Origin: DATHCB01 sp035319765
Lineage (GTDB): Archaea > Thermoproteota > Bathyarchaeia > Bathyarchaeales > SOJC01
Direction: 5' to 3'
DNA length: 33,478 nucleotides
Assembly: GCA_035319765.1 (NCBI GenBank)
Contig: DATHCB010000094.1
Span: 1 to 33,478 of the forward strand
In this document: positions 1 to 8,620 of the stretch, in pieces
Layout: each line of letters starts with the position of its first letter
Numbering within the stretch: the first letter of the stretch is position 1
Notes under the pieces: generated by a model
Seen by the model: the letters and a program-made list of their open reading frames with translations, nothing else
The model's database searches: none
What the model was told of the DNA's origin: nothing
Program-made: the position numbers and the translations under genes

Positions 1-1587
1 GGAAAAGAATACTCGCCACAACAAATCAGCGCTTTCATTCTGCAGAAGATAAAGAAAGACGCGGAAACATACCTCGGCACTACAATAAGCAAGGGGGTCA
101 TAACAGTGCCGGCCCACTTTAACGACAACCAGAGACAAGCCACCAAGGATGCCGGCGAAATTGCGGGCTTCGAAGTTATGAGAATAATCAACGAACCAAC
201 GGCTGCATGCTTAGCCTTTGGCGTTGACAAACTGGAAAAGGAAATGAAAATCCTAGTCTTCAGCTTCGGAGGAGGAACACATGACGTTACAACTATGGAC
301 TTCGGCAAAGGCGTCTTTCAAGTTCTTTCAACGAGCGGTGACACCCAAATGGGAGGCACAGACGTCGATCAGGCCGTGCTAAACTACGTAGCAGGGGAAT
401 ACGAAAGGCAAACAGGAATCAACCTTCAAGACGATAGAACCGCGATGGCAAGGCTTAAAGAAGCATCCGAAAAGGCGAAGATCGAGCTCTCGACACTTAT
501 GGCTACGGATATAGACCTTCCGTTCATTTACTCGGACAAAACTGGACCAAAACATCTACATCTCACCCTTACTAGAGCCAAATTGGAATCACTCGCCCAA
601 CCCATCGTTCAGAAAACGGAACGAACCATAGTCAAAGCGCTTGAGGATGCTAAACTAACACCGAGAGACATCGACAAGATAATACTCATCGGTGGGATGA
701 CCAGGATGCCGCTAGTCCAAAAATTCGTTGAACAAATCATGGGCAAACCAGCAGAGAGAGGGATAGACCCCATGGAATGCGTCGCCATCGGAGCGGCTAT
801 TCAAGCAGCTGTGATAACTGGAGAGGTAAAAGACCTGCTGTTGCTCGATGTGACGCCTTTAAGTCTAGGAGTAGAAACCTTAGGCGGCATATTCACCAGA
901 ATTCTCGAGAAGAACACGACGATTCCTACCCGCAGAAGCCAAATCTTCTCAACTGCTGCTGATTTCCAAACAGCTGTAACGATCAATGTCCTTCAGGGTG
1001 AACGAGCAATGGCCTCGGATAACGTGTCCTTGGGAACGTTCAACCTTGTGGACATACCGCCTGCACCGAGAGGCGTCCCACAGATAGAAGTGACCTTTGA
1101 TATCGATGCGAATGGCATACTCAACGTGACGGCGAAGGATCTGGGAACAGGAAAACAGTCAAAGATTGCCATAACAGCAAGCACTAAACTGTCCAAAGAA
1201 GAAAAGGAAAGAATGATCAAGGAAGCTGAACAGTTTACAGAACAAGACAAAAGAAAACGTGAAGAAGCCGAAACAAGAAACACTGCTGACAACCTCATCT
1301 ACACTGCAGAAAGAACTAAAAAAGACCTTGGAGGCAAACTCAGCGAAGACCAGAAAAACAGAATAGATAAAGCCATTTCCGAGCTAAAGGATGCGCTCGC
1401 CAGCAACGATTCAGCGAGAATGAAAACAAAATCAGACGAGCTCACGAAGGTCCTGCAAGAGGTCGGAACGGCTGTATACCAACAAGCTTCGGCTGATTAC
1501 GCTAAACAGAAAGGGGAACAAGGGGCACAAACTCCGCCTCCAAGCGGAGAGAAAGTGGTCGACTCAGAAGACTACGAAGTCAAATGA
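1..1587 (+). CDS. dnaK: Hsp70 chaperone DnaK, 5' end cut by window edge
   Basis: Cytoplasmic ATP-dependent chaperone that binds unfolded segments and works with DnaJ and GrpE. The reading frame is open from base 1, upstream of the first ATG at 106, and the first residues (GKEYSPQQISAFIL) match the interior of the Hsp70 nucleotide-binding domain, so about the first 100 residues are missing. Visible family marks are VPAHFND, INEPTAACLAFG, GGMTRMPLVQ, the interdomain linker region LLLLDVTPLSLG, a substrate-binding beta domain and a helical lid ending in DSEDYEVK. The phosphate-2 motif, normally DLGGGTFD, reads SFGGGTHD, so the metal-coordinating Asp is Ser. dnaJ follows 43 bases later. The family call is certain; full ATPase activity is not, because of the Asp to Ser change. 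Confidence 0.97.
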   Translation, partial: GKEYSPQQISAFILQKIKKDAETYLGTTISKGVITVPAHFNDNQRQATKDAGEIAGFEVMRIINEPTAACLAFGVDKLEKEMKILVFSFGGGTHDVTTMDFGKGVFQVLSTSGDTQMGGTDVDQAVLNYVAGEYERQTGINLQDDRTAMARLKEASEKAKIELSTLMATDIDLPFIYSDKTGPKHLHLTLTRAKLESLAQPIVQKTERTIVKALEDAKLTPRDIDKIILIGGMTRMPLVQKFVEQIMGKPAERGIDPMECVAIGAAIQAAVITGEVKDLLLLDVTPLSLGVETLGGIFTRILEKNTTIPTRRSQIFSTAADFQTAVTINVLQGERAMASDNVSLGTFNLVDIPPAPRGVPQIEVTFDIDANGILNVTAKDLGTGKQSKIAITASTKLSKEEKERMIKEAEQFTEQDKRKREEAETRNTADNLIYTAERTKKDLGGKLSEDQKNRIDKAISELKDALASNDSARMKTKSDELTKVLQEVGTAVYQQASADYAKQKGEQGAQTPPPSGEKVVDSEDYEVK

Positions 1588-1630
1588 AAGTCTCACCCTA
1601 ATTGGCAAGTCAGGATCCTGATATGAAGGC

Positions 1631-2764
1631 ATGACAGAGAAAAGGGATTACTACGAAGTTCTCGGCGTACCAAGGAGCGCTTCTAAGGATGAAATCAAGG
1701 ACGCGTACAGAAAGCTAGCTCTACAATATCATCCTGACAGGAACAAGGCGCCTGGCGCCGAAGAGAGATTTAAAGAAATATCCGAAGCTTACGCCGTGCT
1801 CTCGGACGATCAAAAACGCCAGCAATACGACGTGCTGGGGCATGCAGGCTTCGACCAACGCTACAATAGAGAGGACATCTTCAGAGGTGCAGACTTTGAT
1901 TCAATCTTCAGAGACCTAGGATTCGGGTTTGGCTTCGGAGACCTATTTAATATCTTTTTTGGCGGACGCGGATTTGGCGAGCAGCAATATGAGGAAAGAT
2001 TAAGAGGTCAAGACCTCGCCTACGACCTCGAAATAACCCTCGAAAATGCTGCACAAGGAGCAGAGAAAGAAATAGACGTACCGAGAACAGAGAGGTGCGA
2101 CGTATGCAGAGGCACCGGAGCAGCTCCCGGCACATCGCCGCGAGAATGTCCTAAATGTAATGGAACGGGCAGAATAAGAAATGTTAGAAAAAGCGGCTTT
2201 GCAACATTCGTACAGGTCACTCCTTGTCCAACGTGCAGAGGAGAAGGCAGCATTATCGAGACACCATGTAAAAGATGTCGAGGAACTGGCGTCGTCGAGG
2301 TTGAGCGAAAGATCACCGTAAAGATTCCCCCAGGCATAGATGATGGTTATCAACTTAGGCTACAAGGGGAAGGAGAAACACCGCCACATGGCGGCACTCC
2401 AGGGGACTTGTACGTTCAGATTCATGTTGCTCCGCATAAGTATTTCAACAGAAGGGGAGACGACTTGCTCTATAACCTCGAAATAAGCTATCCACAGGCA
2501 GCACTTGGCGCTGAAGCCAAAGTGCCTACGCTCGATGGAGAAACTACACTTACGATCCGACCTGGAACCCAGTTTGGAGAAATCCTTAAACTTAAAGACA
2601 AAGGCATGCCCCGGCTAAGAGGATATGGACGCGGAGACCTGCTCGTGCGTGTAGGTATAGATGTGCCTGAAAAGCTCACTGAAAAGCAAAGAGCCTTGCT
2701 TGGTCAATTAGCCGCAGAACTAGGCACAAATGTAAAACCTAAATCCCACAGGTTTAGGTTCTAA
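1631..2764 (+). CDS. dnaJ: Chaperone DnaJ (type I Hsp40)
   Basis: Co-chaperone that delivers clients to DnaK and stimulates its ATPase. At 377 residues it has the complete type I layout: J domain (about 1-70) with the HPD motif at 34-36, a Gly/Phe-rich linker (about 95-118), a zinc-binding region with four CxxCxGxG-type motifs (Cys pairs 156/159, 173/176, 199/202, 213/216), then the two C-terminal beta domains. It starts at ATG 43 bases after dnaK, fitting a dnaK-dnaJ operon whose grpE would lie left of the window. Archaeal dnaK-dnaJ sets are generally regarded as acquired from bacteria; that is family knowledge and not shown here. Confidence 0.97.
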   Translation: MTEKRDYYEVLGVPRSASKDEIKDAYRKLALQYHPDRNKAPGAEERFKEISEAYAVLSDDQKRQQYDVLGHAGFDQRYNREDIFRGADFDSIFRDLGFGFGFGDLFNIFFGGRGFGEQQYEERLRGQDLAYDLEITLENAAQGAEKEIDVPRTERCDVCRGTGAAPGTSPRECPKCNGTGRIRNVRKSGFATFVQVTPCPTCRGEGSIIETPCKRCRGTGVVEVERKITVKIPPGIDDGYQLRLQGEGETPPHGGTPGDLYVQIHVAPHKYFNRRGDDLLYNLEISYPQAALGAEAKVPTLDGETTLTIRPGTQFGEILKLKDKGMPRLRGYGRGDLLVRVGIDVPEKLTEKQRALLGQLAAELGTNVKPKSHRFRF

Positions 2765-2927
2765 AAAATCGTACCGACCGGCTCAAAAAATAGAAGAATG
2801 AAGAATGTCCAAAACCACTCGCCAGAACGTTGTTTAGGCTTCTGATTCAGCACAATATCAAGAGCAGACACTTTGAGAAGCGGCTCGCGCGCGCTAAACT
2901 TAGTCACCTACACTACTCCAAACTTTG

Positions 2928-2957
2928 CATATAAGGACAGTGAAAAATATTTTATGG
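2928..2957 (+). promoter_or_regulatory. TATA-like elements before the Nudix gene
   Basis: Two AT-rich boxes, GCATATAAGG at 2928-2937 and AAAATATTTTATGG at 2944-2957, lie 40-65 bases before the TTG start at 2995. Either could place a transcript start at about 2955-2980. The rest of the 230-base gap after dnaJ shows no gene that I recognise. Confidence 0.45.
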
Positions 2958-2994
2958 ATGGACATACGCTGCATAACCGTAGAAGGCTTGAACT

Positions 2995-3429
2995 TTGAGA
3001 AGAGAATATCCTTCGCAACCGATCGTAGGTATCGGCGCAATTATAGTACAGGACGGCAAGATCCTCCTTGCAAAACGTGGCTCCGAACCCGGGAAAGGCA
3101 AATGGAGCGTTCCCGGAGGAGTTGTCGAACTCGGCGAGAAGCTCGAAAAAGCAGTTGTTCGGGAAGTTAAAGAGGAGACAAACCTCGACGTTGAAGTCGT
3201 CCACCTCATCGACGCGGTCAGCAATATAGTTCAGGACACAAATGGGAAGTTACACTTTCATTTTGTGATACTTGATTATCTCACGAAGCTGAAGGGTGGC
3301 ACACTTCAATCAAGCAGTGACATTCTGGACACTAAATGGGTGAATCTTGAGGAAGCAGACGATTATGACATCACAGAAACATTCAGAGAATTCCTCAAGA
3401 AGAACAAAAACGACCTGAAAAAACTGTGA
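2995..3429 (+). CDS. Nudix hydrolase
   Basis: Small cytoplasmic hydrolase of the Nudix family, which cleaves nucleoside diphosphates linked to another moiety (for example oxidised NTPs or ADP-ribose). The Nudix box is intact at residues 42-64: Gly42, Glu48, Arg56-Glu57 and the metal-binding Glu60-Glu61. The usual last Gly is Asn63. The 144-residue length is typical for a single-domain member. The start is TTG at 2995, about 40 bases after a TATA-like box; no in-frame ATG gives a better N-terminus, since VGIGAIIVQDGKILLAKRG must be kept. The gene converges on herA with a 16-base gap. The substrate cannot be told from sequence; the RGSEPGKGKWSVPGG stretch resembles ADP-ribose or MutT-type members. 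Confidence 0.93.
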   Translation: MRREYPSQPIVGIGAIIVQDGKILLAKRGSEPGKGKWSVPGGVVELGEKLEKAVVREVKEETNLDVEVVHLIDAVSNIVQDTNGKLHFHFVILDYLTKLKGGTLQSSSDILDTKWVNLEEADDYDITETFREFLKKNKNDLKKL

Positions 3430-3445
3430 CAGGCCTTAAAAAGGA

Positions 3446-4915
3446 TCATGCCACGGTTTGGGATGGTCTTTGAGAAAAGAATAGTCTTGTCTGCCCCATG
3501 GTCTTAACATTTAGGGCACGAACCTTAACGACTATTGGAAAATCTTTAACGGCCTTCCCAAGGGCTAGGCAATGCTGCGGTGGCAGATCATGTGCTATGG
3601 ACTTCACTGTCTCCGCATCGACTCTTGCCGCCCTTGAAACTGTCTCTAGATCGTGCTCGTTTGTAAAGTTGAAAAGGAAAATGTTATCGGCTTGTCGATA
3701 AATGCTGTCCCGTATGGTGTCTGGCTGGTTGGTTATGAATGTCGTGAAAACGCCAAAATGTCGCATACGTGTTACGATGTCATCCCAGTAGGTCTCGCGT
3801 AGGTACAAGTGTGCTTCCTCTGCAAACAGAAAGACCGCTCGCAATTTCCAACTCGCCAGAAGTTCGAGAAGCTTTCCTAATACGAATTCCACGACAATCT
3901 GTCTATCGATGCTCGAAGTATCCTTCAAATTAACCACAATCGCGCCGCCGACACGAATCATGTATAAGAAATCATCGAGGGAGATCGTTTGCGCAAGATT
4001 ATCACAGAAAAAGCCAGAATTAAGGAGGGCATGATACCTGGAAAACAGAGCATCACGCACGTGGGTGTTACACTGCCAGTTCCGAATGGTCTCACCTAGC
4101 TCATGCAGATTTAGGGCACCCTTTTCGTCTAATGACCGCCAGATGCGACGGAATTCGCGGGTTGAAGTCCCAGGTAAATGCAATGCATGAATTAGAATAT
4201 TAAGCATAATTCGGAGATCAATCTGAGATAAAGAAACTCTAAAATTTTGCCCAGGAACCAAAACGTGAACTTTCCCCTTGTATGCGTTCTTTTTCCCATC
4301 AGCATCAAATTCGAGGCCCGTGTACTCGCCATTCAGATCAAAAATAATAACCCCCGCGCCATCTTCGACGAGGCTGAGGGTCAACAACTTTGAGAGGTGC
4401 GACTTGCCAGTTTCCTTTTTTCCTGTTATAATATTTAGTTTGCCATCAAAGCATCGCGCGTCAATAGTCAAAACTGCCGCATCACTAGTCTCACCTACAA
4501 CTATCGGCAGATCGATACTAGAATTGATCATCGAGAGAAGTGAAGAAACGGGCAGCTTCTTAATCACGGAACTGGAACGTGAAGGTAACCAAGAACTCCA
4601 TTGACTGAGCTTACCGTCTTCGATTCCCGCCCTAATCCTACAAATCAGCAAGCATGAATCTTGGATGTACCTAATGTGGCTCGTGACTTCTAACGGATCA
4701 AAGTCTTCCCCGGTGACTCGGTCATCTTCGGGGCACTCTCTGAGTAATTCCTCTAAAATGCCCGGAATACCAGCGTATTGGACATCGATCACTTGAATCA
4801 CAAGTGCCTTCTGCTTGGCCTTTTCTTCTACAAGCAGATAATCGCCTTTCTCCACATCTTCACCAGGAAAGCTCAAGATTTGTGCGGTATTCCCTTCTTT
4901 CTTGTAGAGTCGCAT
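3446..4915 (-). CDS. herA: HerA-like bipolar DNA translocase/helicase
   Basis: Hexameric FtsK/HerA-class ATPase that in archaea works with the nuclease NurA in end resection during double-strand break repair. The 489 residues carry an N-terminal beta-barrel-like region, Walker A GKKETGKS at 165-172, the HerA-type DLNGEYTG segment at 193-200, Walker B FLFAEEAH at 362-369, and a C-terminal TTFITNQPDTI sensor-like segment. The ATG abuts the nurA stop codon (TAGATG), so translation is probably coupled. Mre11 and Rad50, often beside this pair, are not in the window. The pair could serve chromosomal repair or a defence role; HerA-NurA-like pairs are known in both settings. Confidence 0.9.
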   Translation of the reverse strand: MRLYKKEGNTAQILSFPGEDVEKGDYLLVEEKAKQKALVIQVIDVQYAGIPGILEELLRECPEDDRVTGEDFDPLEVTSHIRYIQDSCLLICRIRAGIEDGKLSQWSSWLPSRSSSVIKKLPVSSLLSMINSSIDLPIVVGETSDAAVLTIDARCFDGKLNIITGKKETGKSHLSKLLTLSLVEDGAGVIIFDLNGEYTGLEFDADGKKNAYKGKVHVLVPGQNFRVSLSQIDLRIMLNILIHALHLPGTSTREFRRIWRSLDEKGALNLHELGETIRNWQCNTHVRDALFSRYHALLNSGFFCDNLAQTISLDDFLYMIRVGGAIVVNLKDTSSIDRQIVVEFVLGKLLELLASWKLRAVFLFAEEAHLYLRETYWDDIVTRMRHFGVFTTFITNQPDTIRDSIYRQADNIFLFNFTNEHDLETVSRAARVDAETVKSIAHDLPPQHCLALGKAVKDFPIVVKVRALNVKTMGQTRLFFSQRPSQTVA

Positions 4916-6016
4916 CTAATATCCCTCAGATCCTTTTCCAAAAGGTCCAAATAATAGACGCCGAAGATTCGGCCTCACGACGATCTGCAGCCCCGGCTGC
5001 TGCATCATATAACGTTGCATAGCGATCACTTCATTAGCCGTAAAAGTCGAATAGATGTGCGCTAAACGCAAGGTTTCGGGATAACCCTGATAAACTAATT
5101 CGTTACCCAGTAGTCTCCTCACGCTATCTACGGCTTGAGACTGCTCTAATTCCTTATCGACATCGAGCCGAAAAGAAACGCCGCCCTTGCTGAGGTTTGC
5201 CACGTATATATCGCCAAATAGTCTAAAGGGGCCGATACGGGGTTGCAGGCGACAACCGATCTTGACCAAGCAGGGTGGGTTATATCTGTTTGCAATATCT
5301 CCTAGATGATGACCTTTAAAATAAAGTTTTGAGGACTTGGAAAAGGCAAGAATGGTGTTCACTCTAGTTCTTGCGGTCCGAAGCAGTTCAGCGACGATCT
5401 CTTCTGGGGCATCAGGTGTGCCCCCCACGAGACTGCCATCCAGAAGAATCAGACTATTTGAACTTAGACGGCACAGGTCCATCTGAATCCGATGCTCGAA
5501 CATACTGGCGATTCGCGTCTGTATGCGAGCGACATCAGTCCCGGATATTTCCTGAGAAAAGCCGAAACCATACTTTCGAAGAAGGTTAAATATTCGACTC
5601 CCACTTTCTTCAGTCAGATGGAAAAGAAATGGTCCAAGTCGCAAATAGTGAAATCTGAATCGAACATTCCACACGATTGCTCCTCTTATAGCTACTAATA
5701 CGCCGTTATTTGTCTCGCCTAAGTTGATACTAGAAACATCGACAGCTGCAACTTCTGTGTCCTCTCGAAGAGGCTGAACCTGAATCAACTTGGGTGATGT
5801 TGCGCTTTCCAAGAAGGCTATGGAGTCAATGTCGGACTTTTCCGAGTTTTCATCAATAGAATTTGACTTCACTTGCTGTCTCTTCAACTCTTCCAACGAG
5901 GATAGGCAAAGTTGAGCCAACTCTCTCGGAAGCCCAAATCCTCTAGCGAAGGTATCAGAAAAATTATATTTAGGAACGTTTTCAATAGGATATGATTGTT
6001 GTTCAATCAACAGCAT
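4916..6016 (-). CDS. nurA: NurA-domain 5'-3' nuclease
   Basis: RNase H-like-fold DNA nuclease that forms a complex with HerA and degrades DNA strands at breaks. Catalytic-type motifs are visible: an Asp in AAVDVSS (Asp93), LLDGSL (Asp193), a Ser/Lys-rich FSKSSKLY (about 226) and YPETLRLAH (His320). The 366-residue length fits the family. The ATG at 6016 lies about 30 bases from a TATA box at 6044-6056, which suggests a nearly leaderless message. herA follows with no gap. N-terminal residues 45-65 are acidic and low in complexity and may be a flexible segment. Confidence 0.88.
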   Translation of the reverse strand: MLLIEQQSYPIENVPKYNFSDTFARGFGLPRELAQLCLSSLEELKRQQVKSNSIDENSEKSDIDSIAFLESATSPKLIQVQPLREDTEVAAVDVSSINLGETNNGVLVAIRGAIVWNVRFRFHYLRLGPFLFHLTEESGSRIFNLLRKYGFGFSQEISGTDVARIQTRIASMFEHRIQMDLCRLSSNSLILLDGSLVGGTPDAPEEIVAELLRTARTRVNTILAFSKSSKLYFKGHHLGDIANRYNPPCLVKIGCRLQPRIGPFRLFGDIYVANLSKGGVSFRLDVDKELEQSQAVDSVRRLLGNELVYQGYPETLRLAHIYSTFTANEVIAMQRYMMQQPGLQIVVRPNLRRLLFGPFGKGSEGY

Positions 6017-6043
6017 TCACCAATAGCCAATAGTTTAAGGAGG

Positions 6044-6056
6044 AAATATTTAAGTA
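6044..6056. promoter_or_regulatory. Shared divergent TATA element
   Basis: The AT-rich block AAATATTTAAGTA reads as a TATA box on both strands. On the minus strand it lies about 30 bases before the nurA ATG, and on the plus strand about 50 bases before the TTG of the winged-helix gene. One box could therefore serve both transcripts in this 87-base gap. Confidence 0.5.
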
Positions 6057-6103
6057 TTGTGCATGAGCAAGATGATCAATACAATAAACAATAGGGTGAT
6101 GTA

Positions 6104-6544
6104 TTGACTGAAAAGGAGGGTAGAAATCCGATTAAGGTGAGGATGAGGGTCGGCGACGTCGAGTTTGAAATTGAGTGTGAAGAGGAACAGTTGCAGACAG
6201 CTGTAGGCAAGATTCTTTCATTGGTCACAGAGAAGCTTAAGGAGATCTCCTCAATAGCTGGGACAACTGGAGCACCGCAAAGGGCTGAGACCTGCAAGAG
6301 TATCATTCAGAAGTTGTGGGAAGAGGGCTGGTTTGACACTTCGAAGAATTTGGACGACGTTTATGGAGAGATGGCGAAGCGCGGTTTCCATTACGATCGC
6401 ACAGCAGTAGCTCATGCACTGATCGACCTCGTGAAGGAAGGAGTTCTAACAAGAGAGGGGAAGCCGCGCCGATATTTGTATTCGCAAAAACGGCCGCCAC
6501 CTCTACGGGCGCGAGAGAGAACACAGGCTGTTCAAAAGAAGTGA
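6104..6544 (+). CDS. Winged-helix domain protein of unknown role
   Basis: A 146-residue protein with two parts. Residues 1-45 are a strand-rich, acidic segment (KVRMRVGDVEFEIECEEEQ), and residues about 65-130 form a predicted winged helix with the pattern WFDTSKNLDDVYGEMAKRGFHYDR followed by LVKEGVLTREGKPRRYLYS, which looks like a wing. The start is TTG at 6104, preceded by GGTGAT at 6095-6100, a perfect match to the archaeal 16S 3' end. It is transcribed away from nurA-herA and may share their promoter, so a link to repair is possible but unproven. The C-terminus is rich in Arg, Lys and Pro. I do not recognise a named family. Confidence 0.8.
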   Translation: MTEKEGRNPIKVRMRVGDVEFEIECEEEQLQTAVGKILSLVTEKLKEISSIAGTTGAPQRAETCKSIIQKLWEEGWFDTSKNLDDVYGEMAKRGFHYDRTAVAHALIDLVKEGVLTREGKPRRYLYSQKRPPPLRARERTQAVQKK

Positions 6545-6571
6545 ATTGCTACATTTTTGGTACGAATGTGG

Positions 6572-6608
6572 ATTTGCTAAAATGATTTGGTATACCACGT
6601 AAGCAAAT
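6572..6608. repeat. Nested inverted repeat after the winged-helix gene
   Basis: ATTTGCT at 6572-6578 is complementary to AGCAAAT at 6602-6608, and between them lies the perfect 10-base palindrome TGGTATACCA at 6588-6597. It starts 28 bases after the stop codon. It could be a transcript-end hairpin or a protein-binding site. No T-run follows directly. Confidence 0.45.
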
Positions 6609-6766
6609 GCATGACGCAGAGATTTACAGGAAACGGTTTTCGACTTCGTACGTTAAGTTCTTGATACGATTCTTTACATAGATTATCATTTTGAGGTAGA
6701 ATAAAGAAGAAAGACTAGTGAACAGAAACTCTAATAAAGTTAGCCTGTTATGTAGCCATAAGCGAA

Positions 6767-7324
6767 ATGATCCCAAAATATTTCTTTCTAACGAAAGGCG
6801 TCGGCAAGCATAAAGAACAATTACAGAGTTTTGAATTAGCTTTGAGAGATGCGGGCATTCAAAAATGTAACATAGTCAATGTATCGAGTATTATTCCTCC
6901 AGGCTGTAAACTCATACCTCGCGAAAAGGGCCTGACTAGGATAAATGCAGGAGAAATAACTTTTGTTGTCTTAGCCCGGAATTCAACGTTGGAGCCTCAC
7001 AGGTTGCTTGCCTCATCTATAGGAGTAGCGATCCCCTCGGAGAGGGACTCTTACGGCTATCTTTCTGAGCATCACTCTTTTGGGCAGACAGATGAGGTTG
7101 CAGGAGATTACGCCGAGGACCTAGCGGCCACCATGTTGGCTACAACCATGGGTATTCAATTTGACCCGGAGATTGCTTGGGATGAGAGAAAGCAACTCTT
7201 CAAGACTAGCGGATTGATCATCAAAACCACCAACATAACCCAGTCGGCGACAGGAGACAAGAGCGGCCTATGGACAACTGTTATTGCTGCGGCTGTTTTT
7301 GTGCCGAGACGGATAAGACCTTAG
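6767..7324 (+). CDS. pdaD: Pyruvoyl-dependent arginine decarboxylase
   Basis: Converts arginine to agmatine, the first step of archaeal polyamine synthesis and the source of agmatine for agmatidine in tRNA-Ile. The proenzyme cleaves itself between two serines to give a beta chain and an alpha chain with an N-terminal pyruvoyl group; the site is NVS/SIIPPG with Ser40-Ser41. Other family marks are INAGEITFVVLARN, IPSERDSYGYLSEHH and the C-terminal WTTVIAAAVFVP. At 185 residues it is a little longer than the best-known archaeal enzyme. It converges with the disulfide oxidoreductase gene, leaving 4 bases between the stops. Confidence 0.95.
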   Translation: MIPKYFFLTKGVGKHKEQLQSFELALRDAGIQKCNIVNVSSIIPPGCKLIPREKGLTRINAGEITFVVLARNSTLEPHRLLASSIGVAIPSERDSYGYLSEHHSFGQTDEVAGDYAEDLAATMLATTMGIQFDPEIAWDERKQLFKTSGLIIKTTNITQSATGDKSGLWTTVIAAAVFVPRRIRP

Positions 7325-7328
7325 ATAG

Positions 7329-8015
7329 CTACGTTTGAGCCTTTAGCGCCTCGAAAACACGATCAAGCAAGACGTTTTCTGAGACTACGCCTACGAACTC
7401 CACCTTTTCATTTACGACAGTTTTGGGAACCCCTAGCACGTTATATTTTATGCCCATCTGAGGAAATTCATTAGCGTCAATCACATCAGCAGTTATCAAG
7501 CTACTCTCTAGGGCGAACTTGTGCGTCATGCTCGCAATTGTCGGGCAGTATGGACAAGTTAAGGTGACGAAGACTTGAATGTGCACGGGTTTATCAATGG
7601 TTCTTAGTTTGGCCTTGGTCTCTTCCAACAGTCCCGAGTTACCCGTCGAGGCAACAACTAGATCTTCCATAAATGTCTGAAACTCATAGCCGAATGGAAG
7701 CCCATAATAGTGGATTCTGGCGCATAATGGAAAGTTTTCTGCATTTTTGCAGATTTCGTAATCCTTCTCGCCGAGAAACACTATCGCAGGAACCCTGTCC
7801 ACTTTGTAAAGTGTAGCTTGTTCCTTATCCTTCTCAAAATCGTAGGTCTCCACACCTATTTTGTCGGACAGACGCCCAACTTCTTCGACCAGTTCTCTCG
7901 TCTCTTTGCACATAGCGCATTCGTTTTGTTGGGTGAACACGATCACTTTGACCTTGTTGGTCAGTTTCTCGTTCAATTCCGTTTTGACGTGTTGCTTATG
8001 TTCTTCTGGGATCAA
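7329..8015 (-). CDS. Protein disulfide oxidoreductase, tandem thioredoxin folds
   Basis: Archaeal PDO/glutaredoxin-like protein that makes, reduces or shuffles disulfides in the cytoplasm. Two thioredoxin folds each carry a CxxC site: CAMC at 33-36 in the first and CPYC at 154-157 in the second, the latter being the usual main redox site. The cis-Pro segments are RVPAIVF and GVPKTVV. Two extra cysteines, 89 and 98, flank a short insertion (ICKNAENFPLCARIHYYGLP) just before the conserved YYGLPFGYEF and are not usual for the family; they might form a structural disulfide. The start is TTG at 8015 with GGGTAAT, one mismatch from GGTGAT, upstream. Confidence 0.93.
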   Translation of the reverse strand: MIPEEHKQHVKTELNEKLTNKVKVIVFTQQNECAMCKETRELVEEVGRLSDKIGVETYDFEKDKEQATLYKVDRVPAIVFLGEKDYEICKNAENFPLCARIHYYGLPFGYEFQTFMEDLVVASTGNSGLLEETKAKLRTIDKPVHIQVFVTLTCPYCPTIASMTHKFALESSLITADVIDANEFPQMGIKYNVLGVPKTVVNEKVEFVGVVSENVLLDRVFEALKAQT

Positions 8016-8133
8016 AGCGATTACCCTTCCATGTTCTCATTCTGGCTCAAAGTGTTGGAAGGAATTCTTCCCATAACCCGTTAAGGTTTTGAAAGCAAAA
8101 TAAAAAAGAAATTGAGGGGTTGTTAACGTCCTA

Positions 8134-8559
8134 CTATTTCAGGTCTTCCAGGAGTGTCGTGAATGTGTCGTGATGGTCTTCTTCATCTTCAAGAATTTCC
8201 TTGAATATGAAGGCGGTGGTTACGTCTTTTTCCTCTTGAGCCACTTCTATCACTTGTTTGTAAAGTTTTATGGCATTCAACTCGTCCTCGATGTCCCTCT
8301 TTATCATCTCTCTAAGAGTCTTTCCGACAAGTATTGGATTCGGTTTTGTCGTCGGTATATCGCCCAGATAGAAAATCCTTTCAGCAATCTTCTCTGCATG
8401 CTTCATTTCGACGATGGCGATTTTCTCTAATTCGTCGCGCACAGCAAAACCCTTCACGCCGCTCCATTGCACGTGTTGCCACATGTACTGTATAGCGACT
8501 TGAAGTTCTCTGGCAATGGAGTCATTTAGTAGGCCTAACAATTTTTTGGAAGTAGCCAT
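8134..8559 (-). CDS. Ferritin-like di-iron protein (bacterioferritin class)
   Basis: Four-helix di-iron protein, probably for iron storage or peroxide removal. The 141 residues carry ligands in the expected places: Glu18, Glu51 with His54 (EMKHAE), Glu93 (DIEDEL) and Glu127 with His130 (EDEEDHH). This is the bacterioferritin/DPS-like pattern; no rubredoxin domain is attached, so it is not a full rubrerythrin. The ATG at 8559 is preceded by AGGAG, and a TTTTTAAG TATA-like box lies about 40 bases upstream. It sits in a redox group between the disulfide oxidoreductase and flavodoxin genes, which supports an oxidative-stress role. Confidence 0.9.
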   Translation of the reverse strand: MATSKKLLGLLNDSIARELQVAIQYMWQHVQWSGVKGFAVRDELEKIAIVEMKHAEKIAERIFYLGDIPTTKPNPILVGKTLREMIKRDIEDELNAIKLYKQVIEVAQEEKDVTTAFIFKEILEDEEDHHDTFTTLLEDLK

Positions 8560-8620
8560 ATGTCGTTCTCCTAACGCATCTATTTTGCCTTGGTGCGCTT
8601 AAAAAGCTTAACCCTAACCA

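Noticed and set aside
2000..2353. Several minus-strand frames inside dnaJ.
   Set aside because: They are shadows of the zinc-finger repeats of dnaJ and carry no domain pattern.
8048..8075. GGAAGGAATTCTTCC dyad upstream of the disulfide oxidoreductase gene.
   Set aside because: Imperfect, AT-centred around GAATTC and not placed at the promoter; too weak to call.
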